A stretch of DNA of 64,000 nucleotides from Bacteroidetes bacterium GWB2_32_14. Its GTDB lineage: Bacteria > Bacteroidota > Bacteroidia > Bacteroidales > UBA12077. This document shows positions 17,056-26,394 of the stretch, piece after piece (positions within the stretch are counted from its first letter, which is position 1; the number at the start of each line of letters is the position of its first letter). The stretch spans positions 39,408-103,407 of the forward strand of contig MENK01000027.1 of NCBI GenBank assembly GCA_001768235.1, read 5' to 3'. The notes below the pieces were generated by a model, which had not been told where the DNA came from, ran no database searches, and saw only the letters and a list, made by a program, of their open reading frames with translations. A program made the translations under genes and the position numbers.

Positions 17056-17232
17056 TTTATTCGGTTTTAAGTTTAACAAGTCAATAATACAGGTTGGAGA
17101 ATCTGTTTGTTCAAGCTAATTTACAAAAATTATTTCAGATTACTTTAACAATCATTTCAACAAAACAACTTAAATTAAATGACCCCGCGCATTTGTCGGT
17201 TAGTATTTATATGATTTGTTGCATAATATCGT

Positions 17233-17240
17233 TAAATTTG
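17233..17240 (+). promoter_or_regulatory. Predicted -7 promoter element of the alpha/beta hydrolase gene
   Basis: TAAATTTG matches TAnnTTTG exactly, 29 bp before the ATG at 17270. A TTTG lies upstream but only about 14 bp away, shorter than the usual 19-21, so the -33 element is uncertain. Confidence 0.45.
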
Positions 17241-17269
17241 GTCTGATAATTACACTAAGCAGTTAAATT

Positions 17270-18124
17270 ATGAATTATAAACCAACACTATACGCTTCGT
17301 TCGATGGAATGAAACTTTCCGGGTATCTTTGGGAACCTAAAGAAAAAGCTAAAGCAGTTATTAATCTTGTTCATGGCTTTGGTGAATACAGCGAGCGTTA
17401 TGATCATTGGGCAATGCGTTTTACCGAAAAAAGATTTATTGTTCATGCTATTGATTATCGTGGACACGGAAAATCAGATGGCCGTAGGGGGCATATTCGG
17501 GAATTCGAAGATTTTCTTAAAGATGTTGATGTTTTAATCAATGAATCAAAGAAGCTTTATCCCGGGTTACCCCAGTTTATTTATGGACATAGCCTGGGAG
17601 GGAATATTGTTACCAACTATATTTTAAAACGGGAGAATACATTTAATGGAGCAATTATTTCATCTCCCTGGTTTAGTCTTTCTTTCGATCCATCGGCATT
17701 AATGCTTGTTCTGGCAAGGGTTATGAACAGAGTGTATCCCAGGTTTACACAGAATTCAAATTTAGAAGTCAAAGCTCTTTCTCATGATAAAGAAATAGTT
17801 GATGCTTATATTGCAGACCCGTTGGTTCATGAAAAGATATCTGCCAGAATGTTTTTTGAAATTTTTAACGCGGGCCGTTGGGTTTTGGGAAATACAGAAA
17901 AAATCAATATTCCGGCATTAATTCAGCATGGAAATGATGATAACATTACCTCATTTAAAGCCAGTAAAGAGTTTGCCGAAAAGGCGAAAAAACTGAATAA
18001 GGATGTTACTTATAAAGAATGGCCCGGACTTTACCACGAACTGCATAACGAACTTGAGAAAGATGTAATTTTTGAATTTGTAGTTAATTGGATTGAGAAA
18101 AAGCTTTCAGCTTCTGGCTATTAG
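17270..18124 (+). CDS. Alpha/beta hydrolase, monoacylglycerol lipase-like
   Basis: A 284-residue serine hydrolase of the Hydrolase_4 (monoglyceride lipase/lysophospholipase) type. The oxyanion-hole motif is LVHGFGEYS (about 33-41), the nucleophile is in YGHSLGGN (Ser108), the acid is in HGNDDNITS (Asp223 or Asp224) and the base is in LYHELHNE (His256). The GHGKSDGRRGHI segment is characteristic of monoglyceride lipases. Without a signal peptide it should be cytoplasmic. It probably hydrolyses monoacylglycerol or lysolipid. The gene is alone on its strand; the decayed gene after it is unrelated. Confidence 0.82.
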   Translation: MNYKPTLYASFDGMKLSGYLWEPKEKAKAVINLVHGFGEYSERYDHWAMRFTEKRFIVHAIDYRGHGKSDGRRGHIREFEDFLKDVDVLINESKKLYPGLPQFIYGHSLGGNIVTNYILKRENTFNGAIISSPWFSLSFDPSALMLVLARVMNRVYPRFTQNSNLEVKALSHDKEIVDAYIADPLVHEKISARMFFEIFNAGRWVLGNTEKINIPALIQHGNDDNITSFKASKEFAEKAKKLNKDVTYKEWPGLYHELHNELEKDVIFEFVVNWIEKKLSASGY

Positions 18125-18410
18125 CTTAAATAAATTAAAAATCTGGGAAAAAGGAATTCAAATAGTAAATGAAGTATATAAAATAGTTCAAAAATTACCT
18201 GAAAAGGGAAAATATGGTCTTTATTCTCAAATCACAAGGGGCCGCAGTTTCAATCCCTTCAAATATTGCTGAAGGGAGCTCTAGAAAAAGTGAAAAAGAT
18301 TATTACGGTTTCTTGAAATTGCACTTGGATCCGTTTTTGAAGTAGAAACTCAAATAATAATTATTGAAACTCTTAAATTACAGTCCCCTGAGCGGTTTAT
18401 TCCGATTTAA
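18123..18410 (+). pseudogene. Decayed four-helix-bundle (23S rRNA IVS-type) protein gene
   Basis: Three consecutive frame segments spell one protein of the TIGR02436 four-helix-bundle family. The first runs LKIWEKGIQIVNEVYK to YSQITR, the second AAVSIPSNIAEGSSRKSEK, the third ALGSVFEVETQIIIIETL. A +1 change occurs in the GGGG run at 18238-18241, and a one-base loss occurs near 18314-18317 (TTGAAA for expected TTGGAAA). No start codon is left in frame with the first segment, which runs straight on from the hydrolase stop. It ends at the TAA at 18408-18410, overlapping the 3' end of comF on the other strand. Confidence 0.85.
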
Positions 18411-19099
18411 GCAACAGCCAGTGCAGCAATACTTACTTTGGTATTTTTTATTTCGAGTATAATATTTGCACATGCTTCGAGAGTAGAGCCGGTAGTTACA
18501 ACATCATCAACCAATAATATATGTTTGCCTTCCAGCAATTCAGGACTTGTGATTTTAAAAATATTTTCCACGTTTTTCCATCGTTCGAAGCGTGATTTGC
18601 GGGTTTGTGTTTCAGTAGCAATAGCCCGAACTAATGACTTTGTATCAACTGTTTTTGCTAACGATTCGGCTAACCCTCTGGCCAGCCACTCGCTCTGATT
18701 ATACCCGCGTTTTTTCAATTTTTTAGGATGTAAAGGAACAGGAATAATAATATCAACCTGGTTAAACATGCTTTCTTTAAGCTGTGCTCCAAATGATTTA
18801 CCTAATATGAACCCGATTTCTTTTAACCCGCTGTATTTGAATTTATGCATCATATCCTGAAACATGCTCCCCTTGTGAAAAAAATAATAGGCTGTGGCAA
18901 ATTCAATTTTTGTACGGCCCCAGAAAAGCTGGGATACAGGATTATCAATTTCTTTGTGATAATTTGTTTTTGGCAGGTTGTACAGGCACTTTGTGCATAT
19001 GAGTTCTTCCTGGTTTAAAAGATGAGAATTACAGGCAATACATAAATTGGGGTAAAACAATTCATAAAAACCAAGAATATAGTTTTTTAAACGAATCAT
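18407..19099 (-). CDS. ComF family phosphoribosyltransferase-like protein
   Basis: A 230-residue ComF/GntX protein. An N-terminal zinc-finger-like region has CIACNSHLLNQEELICTKC (two CxxC pairs), the middle has IIPVPLHPKKLKKRGYNQSE, and the C-terminal PRPP-binding loop is HILLVDDVVTTGSTLEA. In naturally competent bacteria ComF helps DNA uptake on the cytoplasmic side. In many others its role is not known. No other competence gene is in the window. It runs 33 bp downstream of the HD-domain gene on the same strand and may share its transcript. Confidence 0.88.
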   Translation of the reverse strand: MIRLKNYILGFYELFYPNLCIACNSHLLNQEELICTKCLYNLPKTNYHKEIDNPVSQLFWGRTKIEFATAYYFFHKGSMFQDMMHKFKYSGLKEIGFILGKSFGAQLKESMFNQVDIIIPVPLHPKKLKKRGYNQSEWLARGLAESLAKTVDTKSLVRAIATETQTRKSRFERWKNVENIFKITSPELLEGKHILLVDDVVTTGSTLEACANIILEIKNTKVSIAALAVA

Positions 19100-19132
19100 A
19101 GAAATAAATTGTAACCCGAATTTAATAAAAAA

Positions 19133-19783
19133 TTAGCAGACTCCTTCCCATTCTTTAAAAAACCGGTTTAAAAAAAGTTCCATAAAAGTATGCCTGTTTT
19201 CTGCTATTTTCTTCGCGGTATTCGTGTTCATAAGTTCTTTAAGTAAAAGCAGCTTTTCATAAAAATGATTTATTGTTGTCCCGTTTGATTTTTTGTATTG
19301 GTCGAAAGTCATTTTTGAAACAGGTTTTATCGCGGGATTGTACATTTCATTTCCTTTCCAGCCACCAAATGCAAAAGTACGGGCAATACCTGTTGCTCCA
19401 ATTGCATCGAGCCTGTCGGCATCCTGAACAATTTGCCCTTCGAGCAAATTCATTTTATCTTGCTCTCCTTCGCCTTTAAACGAAATATGTTCAATAATGT
19501 AAATTACTTTTTGACTTATTTCAGGAGTTACTTCCTGGCTTTTAAGCCAGCCGGAAACAATTGATAATCCTGATTTTTCGGTTTGATTAAATTTCCAGTC
19601 GGCAATATCGTGAAGCAATGCAGCTAATTCAATAACAAACAAATCGCCACCTTCAATCCTCTGAATTTTTCGTGACATATTCCACACCCTGTAAATGTGC
19701 CACCAGTCGTGCCCCGAACTATCACCTGTTAATTTTGACTTTACAAACTCTGTTGTATGTGCAATTATTTTCTGAGTATCCAT
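19133..19783 (-). CDS. HD-domain phosphohydrolase (YedJ-like)
   Basis: A 216-residue HD-superfamily metal-dependent hydrolase. The ligands are visible in order: His in GHDWWHIYRVW, the HD pair in ALLHDIADWKF, and Asp in VQDADRLDAIGATGIAR. The last block, plus TFAFGG, is typical of the YedJ/YpgQ group, which includes nucleotide pyrophosphatases. It is cytoplasmic. It precedes comF and is separated from the upstream DUF2147 gene by a terminator. Confidence 0.85.
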   Translation of the reverse strand: MDTQKIIAHTTEFVKSKLTGDSSGHDWWHIYRVWNMSRKIQRIEGGDLFVIELAALLHDIADWKFNQTEKSGLSIVSGWLKSQEVTPEISQKVIYIIEHISFKGEGEQDKMNLLEGQIVQDADRLDAIGATGIARTFAFGGWKGNEMYNPAIKPVSKMTFDQYKKSNGTTINHFYEKLLLLKELMNTNTAKKIAENRHTFMELFLNRFFKEWEGVC

Positions 19784-19791
19784 AATTGAAA

Positions 19792-19814
19792 TAAAAAAAC
19801 CCGCAAAAGCGGGT
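19792..19814 (-). terminator. Rho-independent terminator after the DUF2147 gene
   Basis: Stem ACCCGC (19799-19804), loop AAAA, GCGGGT (19809-19814). On the minus strand it is followed by TTTTTTTAT. It lies 25 bp past the DUF2147 stop and just before the HD-domain gene start. Confidence 0.88.
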
Positions 19815-19839
19815 ATAATAAGTATATCTTACTCGTTTT

Positions 19840-20307
19840 TTATTCTCTTAATTTTTCTTCTTTTTGCCAAACCACTTCTCTTCCTAACAGTGAAAATCCA
19901 ATAAAACCTTTAACCAATAAGGTTTTTTCGTCTCCTTCTTTAAAACGGATGAAACATTTGTATGTTTTTCCATTTTTAGGATCGTAAATGGTTCCATTAA
20001 CCCATTCCTTATCTTTAGCATTGTACTCAAATGATTTTAGAATCTGTAAACCAAGAACGGGTCTTTTTTTCAATTTTTCATCTGAATTGTTTTTGTCCAA
20101 TTTTGCTGTACCATCAGGTTCGTTAGGTGTTTTTAACCATTTAATATCACCATAATATTTTCCGTCTTTTGCTTTAAAAATCTTAACCTGCGAATCGCCA
20201 TCCTGGGTTAGCCAATATCCAAGAAATTTATCAGCATCCTGGGCAAACAAATCAGGCGAAATAAAAAATGTAACCAGAAGTAAAAGAGACAAGAGTTTTG
20301 TTTTCAT
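19840..20307 (-). CDS. DUF2147 family exported protein
   Basis: A 155-residue protein with a signal peptide ending DLFAQ, then the DUF2147 pattern: GYWLTQDGDSQVKIFK, KYYGDIKWL, GLQILKSFEYN, WVNGTIYDPKNGKTYKCFI and the C-terminal GREVVWQK. The family is a small beta-barrel fold of unknown function in the periplasm or outer envelope. It is a single-gene transcript: terminator behind it and 101 bp of AT-rich leader in front. Confidence 0.85.
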   Translation of the reverse strand: MKTKLLSLLLLVTFFISPDLFAQDADKFLGYWLTQDGDSQVKIFKAKDGKYYGDIKWLKTPNEPDGTAKLDKNNSDEKLKKRPVLGLQILKSFEYNAKDKEWVNGTIYDPKNGKTYKCFIRFKEGDEKTLLVKGFIGFSLLGREVVWQKEEKLRE

Positions 20308-20408
20308 AAATGATTCTATTTAGTTTTTAATGATGAGCAATATAATTCTTTTTTAATGTTTTTCAAAAATCGGCTAAAATTTATATCGCTAACCGAAATA
20401 AATATCCT

Positions 20409-21257
20409 TTAATCAAAAACATGTCCAAAAACTTTTTGAATGATTGAGCTGGCCCATTTAAATGGGTTTTTACGGATATTTTTTTCTTCTTTCCCGACTC
20501 TGAAAAACAACTCATCTAAAGCAACGCGGGTTGAGAATTCTCCCAGGTTTGCAGCTATTGCTGATGGCAGCCCGAGTTGTTCGTCTAAACTGCTTGTTAA
20601 AAAATTGCTATTTATAAGATCAAGCAAATCATTATAATTTGTTGTAAACGAACCCCATATTTCGTTAGCCGAAGTATTCAAAACAAGGTCTTTATCAAGT
20701 GATGTATTAATTTGGGGTGCATACAAAGCAACAAGGTTGTCGAATGTTTTTAATTTTAAATACTGGGTAGCAGCTGTTGAATCAAACCCGGCATACGTTG
20801 ATTTTTTACCATCATCCGTTGGAACTATTCCTTGCAGGATGTCTAATCCCTGGCTGATTGATAAATCGAAAATAGCATCCTTAAAAATAGGAGCTACATC
20901 TTTAGCTGCATCTTCGGCAGCACGGTTAACTGCTAAAATCACATCATCGAACTTATCATCAAGCCCAACCTGTTCGCTTAATAACTTAACTGTTGAGTTG
21001 CTGTTTATGGCTGTCCGAATCATTTCAACTTCATCGGGTAATTGAATTAATGCAAGCAGGGGGCTTCCTTTATAATACCCGTCGCTTGCCGACATTTCTG
21101 TTGATGCGGTATCGGTTCCGATTTCGAGAGCTGTTTTTAAGCCTTCTACAATTTCCGAACTGGTTAACCCGCTTTCTTCATCACCCAGGATATCTTCCAG
21201 AAGATCGCAACTGCTTAGTATAAGCAGTGACAACAGGATTAAAAAATATTTTCTCAT
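20409..21257 (-). CDS. DUF4197 family lipoprotein
   Basis: A 282-residue lipoprotein (lipobox LILSSC, Cys16). The mature part matches DUF4197: GLKTALEIGTDTAS followed by a YYKGSPLLALIQLPDEVE block, and the middle EDAAKDVAPIFKDAIFDLSI with the following ILQG. It ends in an alpha-helical region with GKEEKNIRKNP. The function is unknown; members are common in Bacteroidota and proteobacteria. Confidence 0.85.
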   Translation of the reverse strand: MRKYFLILLSLLILSSCDLLEDILGDEESGLTSSEIVEGLKTALEIGTDTASTEMSASDGYYKGSPLLALIQLPDEVEMIRTAINSNSTVKLLSEQVGLDDKFDDVILAVNRAAEDAAKDVAPIFKDAIFDLSISQGLDILQGIVPTDDGKKSTYAGFDSTAATQYLKLKTFDNLVALYAPQINTSLDKDLVLNTSANEIWGSFTTNYNDLLDLINSNFLTSSLDEQLGLPSAIAANLGEFSTRVALDELFFRVGKEEKNIRKNPFKWASSIIQKVFGHVFD

Positions 21258-21583
21258 GATTATATATATTTAGTTATAAATACAATTTAATTTCAAATTT
21301 GTTGTGATAGCTTAGCGAAACATTTTACGATATCTTTTAACTATTTGTTTGTTTAATTCATTTATTTCTCTCGCAACTTTTGAACCATTTTATACATCTT
21401 AGCAAAACAAGGTACAAAATATTCAGAAAAATGAACGATAACAGGTAAAAAACAAATGGGTTGTTAAAAAACCCTAAAATTAATGAACTAAAGATTAAAA
21501 CAATTGTTTTTTAAGCTTAAACTTATTAACTTCGTTATTCTATCCCGAAACTTTATTTACTAACATAACTAAATTTAAAAATT
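21258..21583. other. Divergent intergenic region with promoters for two lipoprotein genes
   Basis: This AT-rich 326-bp gap lies between divergently read lipoprotein genes, so promoters for both should be here. On the plus strand TAACTTCG (21526-21533) is one base off TAnnTTTG and has TTG near -33 (21503-21505). No gene or strong hairpin was found. Confidence 0.4.
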
Positions 21584-22459
21584 ATGAAAACAATTAAATT
21601 ATTTTTTATTGGACTTGCAGTATTATCTGTAGGATTTTTCACATCGTGCGAAGATGATGAGGCAACTACCGGACCAACCATTGAGTTTATTGGTGGTACT
21701 TATGTTGATACTGATGCAACAGTAACTGAAGACTCAACATTTACATTTAAATGGATTGTAACCAAAGGAAGTGCAGACTTGGAATCATTTACTATAAGAT
21801 TAACAAACAATGATATAACAGGATACCCGGTTACAGATATCGATCCTGATTTATATCAAGGTCAACAAGCAATTACTCCGGCCGGAACAGGAGTTTATGA
21901 ATATACATTTATTGCAACCGACGAAGATGGAATGACAGATTCAAAAACAATAACTGTAACTGTCGTTTCTGGTGCTGGCGCAATTATTACATATACAGAT
22001 AAAATAATTGGCTCTTACGATGCTTCAGAAGGAAGTTCATTTGCATCTGTAAACGGTCTAATATACAATTCTGCTGATGCAGCAACAAATTCAGATAAAA
22101 TTGATTTTGTTTATTACTGGGGTGCATCAACTGATGCTACTATAGCTGCTCCAAGCAATGCTGCTGCACAAACAGTTTTTCCAGGAATAACAAGTTGGGC
22201 AACAAAAAATGCTACTGTTTTTGGAACTACTTCAATTACAGGAACAGATTTTGATGGAATGACTGATGACAGTGAAATAGTAACAGCTGCTACAGGTTTA
22301 ACTGCATCAAATGCAACAACCTTGGCTGTTGGTAATGTAATTGCTTTTGAAACAGCTTCTACTTCTGCCAATGCATCGAAAAAAGGATTAATTAAAGTTG
22401 TTGCTATAACTGGTACAACTGCTGGTACAATTGAAATTGAAGTAAAAGTTCAGGAATAA
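21584..22459 (+). CDS. Secreted lipoprotein with Ig/PKD-like domain, function unknown
   Basis: A 291-residue lipoprotein (lipobox FFTSCEDDE, Cys22) with an acidic patch after the Cys. In Bacteroidota such a patch can favour surface display. Residues about 30-125 look like one Ig-like/PKD-like beta sandwich (FKWIVTKGSADLESFTIRL to EYTFIATDEDGMTDSKTITV). The remainder is Ala/Thr/Ser-rich, low in charge, with VYYWGAST and ends in a strand-rich region. I do not recognise a catalytic motif. A terminator follows, so this is a single-gene transcript. Confidence 0.7.
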   Translation: MKTIKLFFIGLAVLSVGFFTSCEDDEATTGPTIEFIGGTYVDTDATVTEDSTFTFKWIVTKGSADLESFTIRLTNNDITGYPVTDIDPDLYQGQQAITPAGTGVYEYTFIATDEDGMTDSKTITVTVVSGAGAIITYTDKIIGSYDASEGSSFASVNGLIYNSADAATNSDKIDFVYYWGASTDATIAAPSNAAAQTVFPGITSWATKNATVFGTTSITGTDFDGMTDDSEIVTAATGLTASNATTLAVGNVIAFETASTSANASKKGLIKVVAITGTTAGTIEIEVKVQE

Positions 22460-22492
22460 TCTATTTCTTCAATAAAGAACTTTTAATAAGAC

Positions 22493-22526
22493 AAAATCCG
22501 GGAGTGTAAAACTGCCGGATTTTTTA
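22493..22526 (+). terminator. Rho-independent terminator after the Ig-like lipoprotein gene
   Basis: Stem AAAATCCGG (22493-22501) / CCGGATTTT (22515-22523) with a T-run of six from 22520. Confidence 0.88.
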
Positions 22527-22588
22527 TAAGTATTATGCCATTATTCGAAATTTTTTTACAACCCCGTTTATTACCTTCTGCTTAATTC

Positions 22589-22894
22589 CTATTCGTAAAA
22601 GTAATCGTCGATTGTCCATGAGCAGGCTGTAACCAGCTCGTTTTCGTTAAATGCTTTTTCGTTAAACTCCCGTATTCTTTTCATTATTTCTATTGCCTGC
22701 TCATCGTTGCTGAATTGCATTAGTACTGCTGAATTATACCCGGGCCAAACAGCGGTATCAAAACGAGGATCGCCTTTAACACTTTTTGCAATAACCTGCT
22801 CAATCACCTGGTAATCTTTAATATCGTTTAGCTCGAGCATTTTTAGTAAGGGCTCGCGAACACTAACGTTGCATGTTACATATATCATTTTCAT
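22589..22894 (-). CDS. PG0541-like transporter-associated small protein
   Basis: A 101-residue protein with a PII/ferredoxin-like alternation of strands and helices: MKMIYVTCNVSVREPLLKML, then VIEQVIAKSV, then NSAVLMQFSNDEQAIEIMKRI. It resembles the PG0541 family, encoded beside RND efflux pumps in Bacteroidota. Here it is the last gene of such an operon, which fits. Its ATG overlaps the stop of the four-helix-bundle reading frame (ATGA at 22891-22894). It is probably cytoplasmic and may sense or regulate the pump, but no function is established. Confidence 0.65.
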   Translation of the reverse strand: MKMIYVTCNVSVREPLLKMLELNDIKDYQVIEQVIAKSVKGDPRFDTAVWPGYNSAVLMQFSNDEQAIEIMKRIREFNEKAFNENELVTACSWTIDDYFYE

Positions 22895-23260
22895 AGTAAA
22901 TATAAATTATGGTTTTTCCTGGTAGTTATTATTGAGCTACGAAGCATTTTTAAAATCTCAGTTGCTTCAGAATGAATTCCTTTAAAGTCTTCATCATTTA
23001 TATATTCTGACTGATTCAACAGTTCAAGCCAATACATAGTTTCATTACATTCTTTTTGAGAAATAGAAAGTTTATGCATGAAATCAGCTTTACTTTGTGC
23101 ATTTTGAGCTTCTCTAATATTTGTACCAACAGACGTTCCAGAGCGCAATAATTGTTTACTCAAAACATATTCTTTTTTTTTCATCAATTAATTTCTTAAT
23201 AAATTTAATTATTAGCAGAGCAAATTTGAATGACTTCTCTTTTATTTCTTTTTCATTCAT
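22891..23260 (-). pseudogene. Four-helix-bundle protein gene with a frameshift in an A9 tract
   Basis: The start at 23260 gives MNEKEIKEKSFKFALLIIKF, an excellent N-terminus for the TIGR02436 four-helix-bundle family. The rest, from QLLRSGTSVGTNIREAQNAQ through the ECNETMYWLELL block, is in the next frame. The switch falls at nine consecutive A on the minus strand (23173-23181); with eight A the gene would be open for 122 codons. Options are a true pseudogene, slippage restoring frame, or a sequencing homopolymer error. The downstream frame alone could start at TTG or ATG (23187/23184). It sits between the RND pump gene and its PG0541-like partner, and its stop is coupled (ATGA) to the latter. 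Confidence 0.8.
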
Positions 23261-23276
23261 AACTTATAATTAATTG

Positions 23277-26200
23277 TTACGCTTCTTTCCCGTGAAATAC
23301 CGAATAAATTGTAGGAACAAGAATCAAAGTAACAACAGTTGAAATAAATAATCCACCAATAATAGTTACACCAAGCGGAGAATACATTTCGTGCCCCATG
23401 CCTTTACTCATTGCCATGGGTAACATACCTAACATTGTTGTAAAAGTTGTCATAAGTACCGGGCGTAAACGTGAACGGCCTGCTTCCTGAACGGCTTCTG
23501 ATAATGAATACCCTCGTTTTCTTAACATATTCGTGTAATCAACAAGAATAATTCCGTTGTTTACAACTATTCCCATGAGCATGATTACACCAATAAACGT
23601 GGTAACACTTAATGTCAGGCCGGTTATATAGAAAGCCAGTATAATACCTACAAATGTAAAAGGAATGGAAAACATAATTATAAACGGGTCTTTCAATGAT
23701 TCGAACTGTGCAGCCATTACCATATATACCAGTATAATCCCGATAAATAAAATCAGGAACAAATCAGTAAAAGATTCTCCCTGGCTGGATAATTGCCCCG
23801 CGAGTTTTACCTCAACTCCTGAAGGGAAATCCGTGTTATCTACAATTTCTTGAACCTGTTCAGATGCATGGCCTAAAGATATTCCCATGAGATTTGCCAT
23901 AATTTTAACAACTCTTTGCTGGGAGATATGATTTATTTGTAATGGCCCTGAGCCTATTGATATTTGAGCAAATGCAGAAACCGGGATTTGTTCCCCGCGG
24001 AGATTCGTTACCTCGATACTCGAAATATTTTCAAGCCTGTTTCTATATTCAGGTAAATAACGAATGACAATCTGGTAATCATTCCCTTTTTCTGTAAAAT
24101 TACCTGCTTCGGCACCAAAAACAGATTGCCTTATTTGCAAAGCAATCATTGTTGTATTTAATGCCAGATCAGAAGCTTTATCTTTATCAATATTGATATG
24201 AATTTCAGACTTTCCTTCATCTATTGTCGATTGAATATCTGTCAGGCCGTTTATTCCCCTTAATTTTTCAAAAAGAATATTTGCAACAGTATTCATTTCC
24301 TGGAAGTCATTACCCGAGATTTCGATTTCAACAGGTTTAATATTGCCGGTAACAGCATCAGAAATAAGGCTTCCTGCAGTAACATGGTACTTTTCGATTT
24401 CGGGAATTTCGGAAAGCTTATATCGTAGCATTTCCCCTATTTCCTTAGCCGAGCGCTCTCGTTTATCCGGTAAAACAAGGTGTGCAAGCACGGTACTTAC
24501 ATTTTTCCCTTCTTTAAACCCTACCGATGACATTGTTCCATCAGCAGTTTGACCTGAAATTGCAGATAACGATCCCGGAACCATTTCGGGGATTTCATCA
24601 TAAAATATCTGCATTACCTTTTGAGCAATACTATCTGTTTTCTCGGCACTTGTACCAATTTCTGTTTCAAAGATTATGGCAATATCTCCGGCATCAAATT
24701 CAGGTATATAGTCTGTTCCAAGCTTTTTCCCAGATAAAATAACCACGATAAAAATGAATACGGCAGTAATTATTGTGGAAATTTTATGATGTATAGCCCA
24801 ATTTAAAATTCCCTTATACCAATTTTCAAGCCCGGTAAAAATTTTTTCCCCTTTTGTAAAAACCCAATTGTGTTTATTTTGTTTTTCCCCTTTTTGATGG
24901 CCTTTAAGCAGCTTTGAAGCAACCATGGGTGTGAGTGATAATGAAGTAATTAATGATGCTATCATCGTAACCGATGTAATGATTGCAAGTTGTTTGAAAA
25001 GAATACCTACAATTCCACCAACAAAGATCATTGGAATAAAAACCATTAAAGTTGTTGCAGTTGATGCAATAATAGCCATTCCCATTTCCCCGGCACCAAA
25101 AATTGCAGCTTGCTTTGGCCTTACTCCTTTTTCTATGTGTTGTGTTATATTTTCCAGAACTACAATTGCATTGTCAACAACCATTCCTATCGCGATGACA
25201 ATTGCCATTAAAGAAAATATATTGATAGTATATCCAATGATATACATGGCAAGAAATGCTGAAATAAGAGAGAAAGGAATAGTAAGGAAAATAATTAAAC
25301 TCGATTTCCATTCACGTAAAAAAATGAAAACAACGGCTACAACAAAAAGTAAAGCCCACCAGAGCGAATTGGTAAGGTTTTTAACAGATTGACTAACAAT
25401 TTCATCGGTATTGATTATTTCTAAAACTTCAACATCGGGAGGTAGTTTTTTCTGAATTTCGGCAACATTAGAGCGGATAGCATTAGCAACATCAAGGGTA
25501 TTGGCACCCGATTGTTTCTGAATTAAAAGTGCAACACCCAGGCCATTTTTAGATCGTGCAAATTCATCTTTTTCTTTATAACTATCATCAATTTCAGCAA
25601 TATCTTTAAGTTTAATTATTCTTCCATTAAATGCTGCCAGAACAACATTCTGAATTTGTTCTGTATTTTCAAATTTGCCGGGAACTTTTAAAGCAAAATC
25701 ATTAATTCCTACTTTAATATTTCCCCCGGGGATATTTATATTTTCGGCTTTTAAAACCGCAGCTACCTGGCTTATAGAAAGCCTGTAAGCGTTTAGTTTT
25801 TTAGGATCGATATTAATTTTTATTTCCCTCTCGGGTTGCCCTACATAAATCACAGAACCAACACCATCGATTTTTTTAAGAGGCCCTACAATTTCTTCCT
25901 GAATAATCGTGTTAATTCCCGAATAATTTTCTTTTGCGGTTATACCATAAAGAAGGATAGGAAATAATGATGAATTTATTTTATAAATAACAGGATTTTG
26001 AGCGTTTGCAGGCAACTTCCTTTTTACAAGTTCGAGTAAATCCCGTGCATTATTTGCAGCATCGGTAACATCAGCTCCCCACTCAAATTGCAAGGCAATA
26101 AAAGAAACATTTTCTTTTGAAGAGGAAGTAATTTCTTTTAATCCTTCTGTTCCTGCCAATATTTCTTCCAGTTCTTTTGTAACCTGTTCTTCGACTTCTT

Positions 26201-26369
26201 CAGCAGAAGCTCCCGGATATACTGTCATAACAGTAAGAGTAGGAAGTTCCATCTCCGGCAAAAAGTCGAGTGATAATTTTTGCATTGATACCAATCCAAA
26301 AAGCAAAATTGCAAGAAATGCCATTGTTGTAGCCAACGGCCTGTTTACTGTTGTATTTGGTAATTTCAT
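23277..26369 (-). CDS. RND efflux transporter permease (AcrB/HAE-type)
   Basis: A 1030-residue inner-membrane RND pump of normal length. Features are the N-terminal helix (residues 12-29), porter-domain motifs (FLPEMELPTL, TVYPGASAEEVEEQV), TM4 with GMVVDNAIVVLEN (the first Asp of the AcrB Asp-Asp pair replaced by Val), a second repeat with a helix near 515-535, and the C-terminal GIVVNNGIILVDY and RLRPVLMTTFTTMLG. It expels drugs, detergents or native lipids together with the adaptor and TolC-like proteins encoded upstream. In the operon tetR-tolC-MFP-RND the adaptor stop is 25 bp upstream. Confidence 0.93.
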   Translation of the reverse strand: MKLPNTTVNRPLATTMAFLAILLFGLVSMQKLSLDFLPEMELPTLTVMTVYPGASAEEVEEQVTKELEEILAGTEGLKEITSSSKENVSFIALQFEWGADVTDAANNARDLLELVKRKLPANAQNPVIYKINSSLFPILLYGITAKENYSGINTIIQEEIVGPLKKIDGVGSVIYVGQPEREIKINIDPKKLNAYRLSISQVAAVLKAENINIPGGNIKVGINDFALKVPGKFENTEQIQNVVLAAFNGRIIKLKDIAEIDDSYKEKDEFARSKNGLGVALLIQKQSGANTLDVANAIRSNVAEIQKKLPPDVEVLEIINTDEIVSQSVKNLTNSLWWALLFVVAVVFIFLREWKSSLIIFLTIPFSLISAFLAMYIIGYTINIFSLMAIVIAIGMVVDNAIVVLENITQHIEKGVRPKQAAIFGAGEMGMAIIASTATTLMVFIPMIFVGGIVGILFKQLAIITSVTMIASLITSLSLTPMVASKLLKGHQKGEKQNKHNWVFTKGEKIFTGLENWYKGILNWAIHHKISTIITAVFIFIVVILSGKKLGTDYIPEFDAGDIAIIFETEIGTSAEKTDSIAQKVMQIFYDEIPEMVPGSLSAISGQTADGTMSSVGFKEGKNVSTVLAHLVLPDKRERSAKEIGEMLRYKLSEIPEIEKYHVTAGSLISDAVTGNIKPVEIEISGNDFQEMNTVANILFEKLRGINGLTDIQSTIDEGKSEIHINIDKDKASDLALNTTMIALQIRQSVFGAEAGNFTEKGNDYQIVIRYLPEYRNRLENISSIEVTNLRGEQIPVSAFAQISIGSGPLQINHISQQRVVKIMANLMGISLGHASEQVQEIVDNTDFPSGVEVKLAGQLSSQGESFTDLFLILFIGIILVYMVMAAQFESLKDPFIIMFSIPFTFVGIILAFYITGLTLSVTTFIGVIMLMGIVVNNGIILVDYTNMLRKRGYSLSEAVQEAGRSRLRPVLMTTFTTMLGMLPMAMSKGMGHEMYSPLGVTIIGGLFISTVVTLILVPTIYSVFHGKEA

Positions 26370-26394
26370 TTTTTTTTACTTTTTAATTCATAAA

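Noticed and set aside
24925..25392. 155-codon plus-strand open frame inside the RND gene
   Set aside because: It is the antisense shadow of a hydrophobic membrane-protein gene; the minus-strand frame has clear RND motifs throughout.
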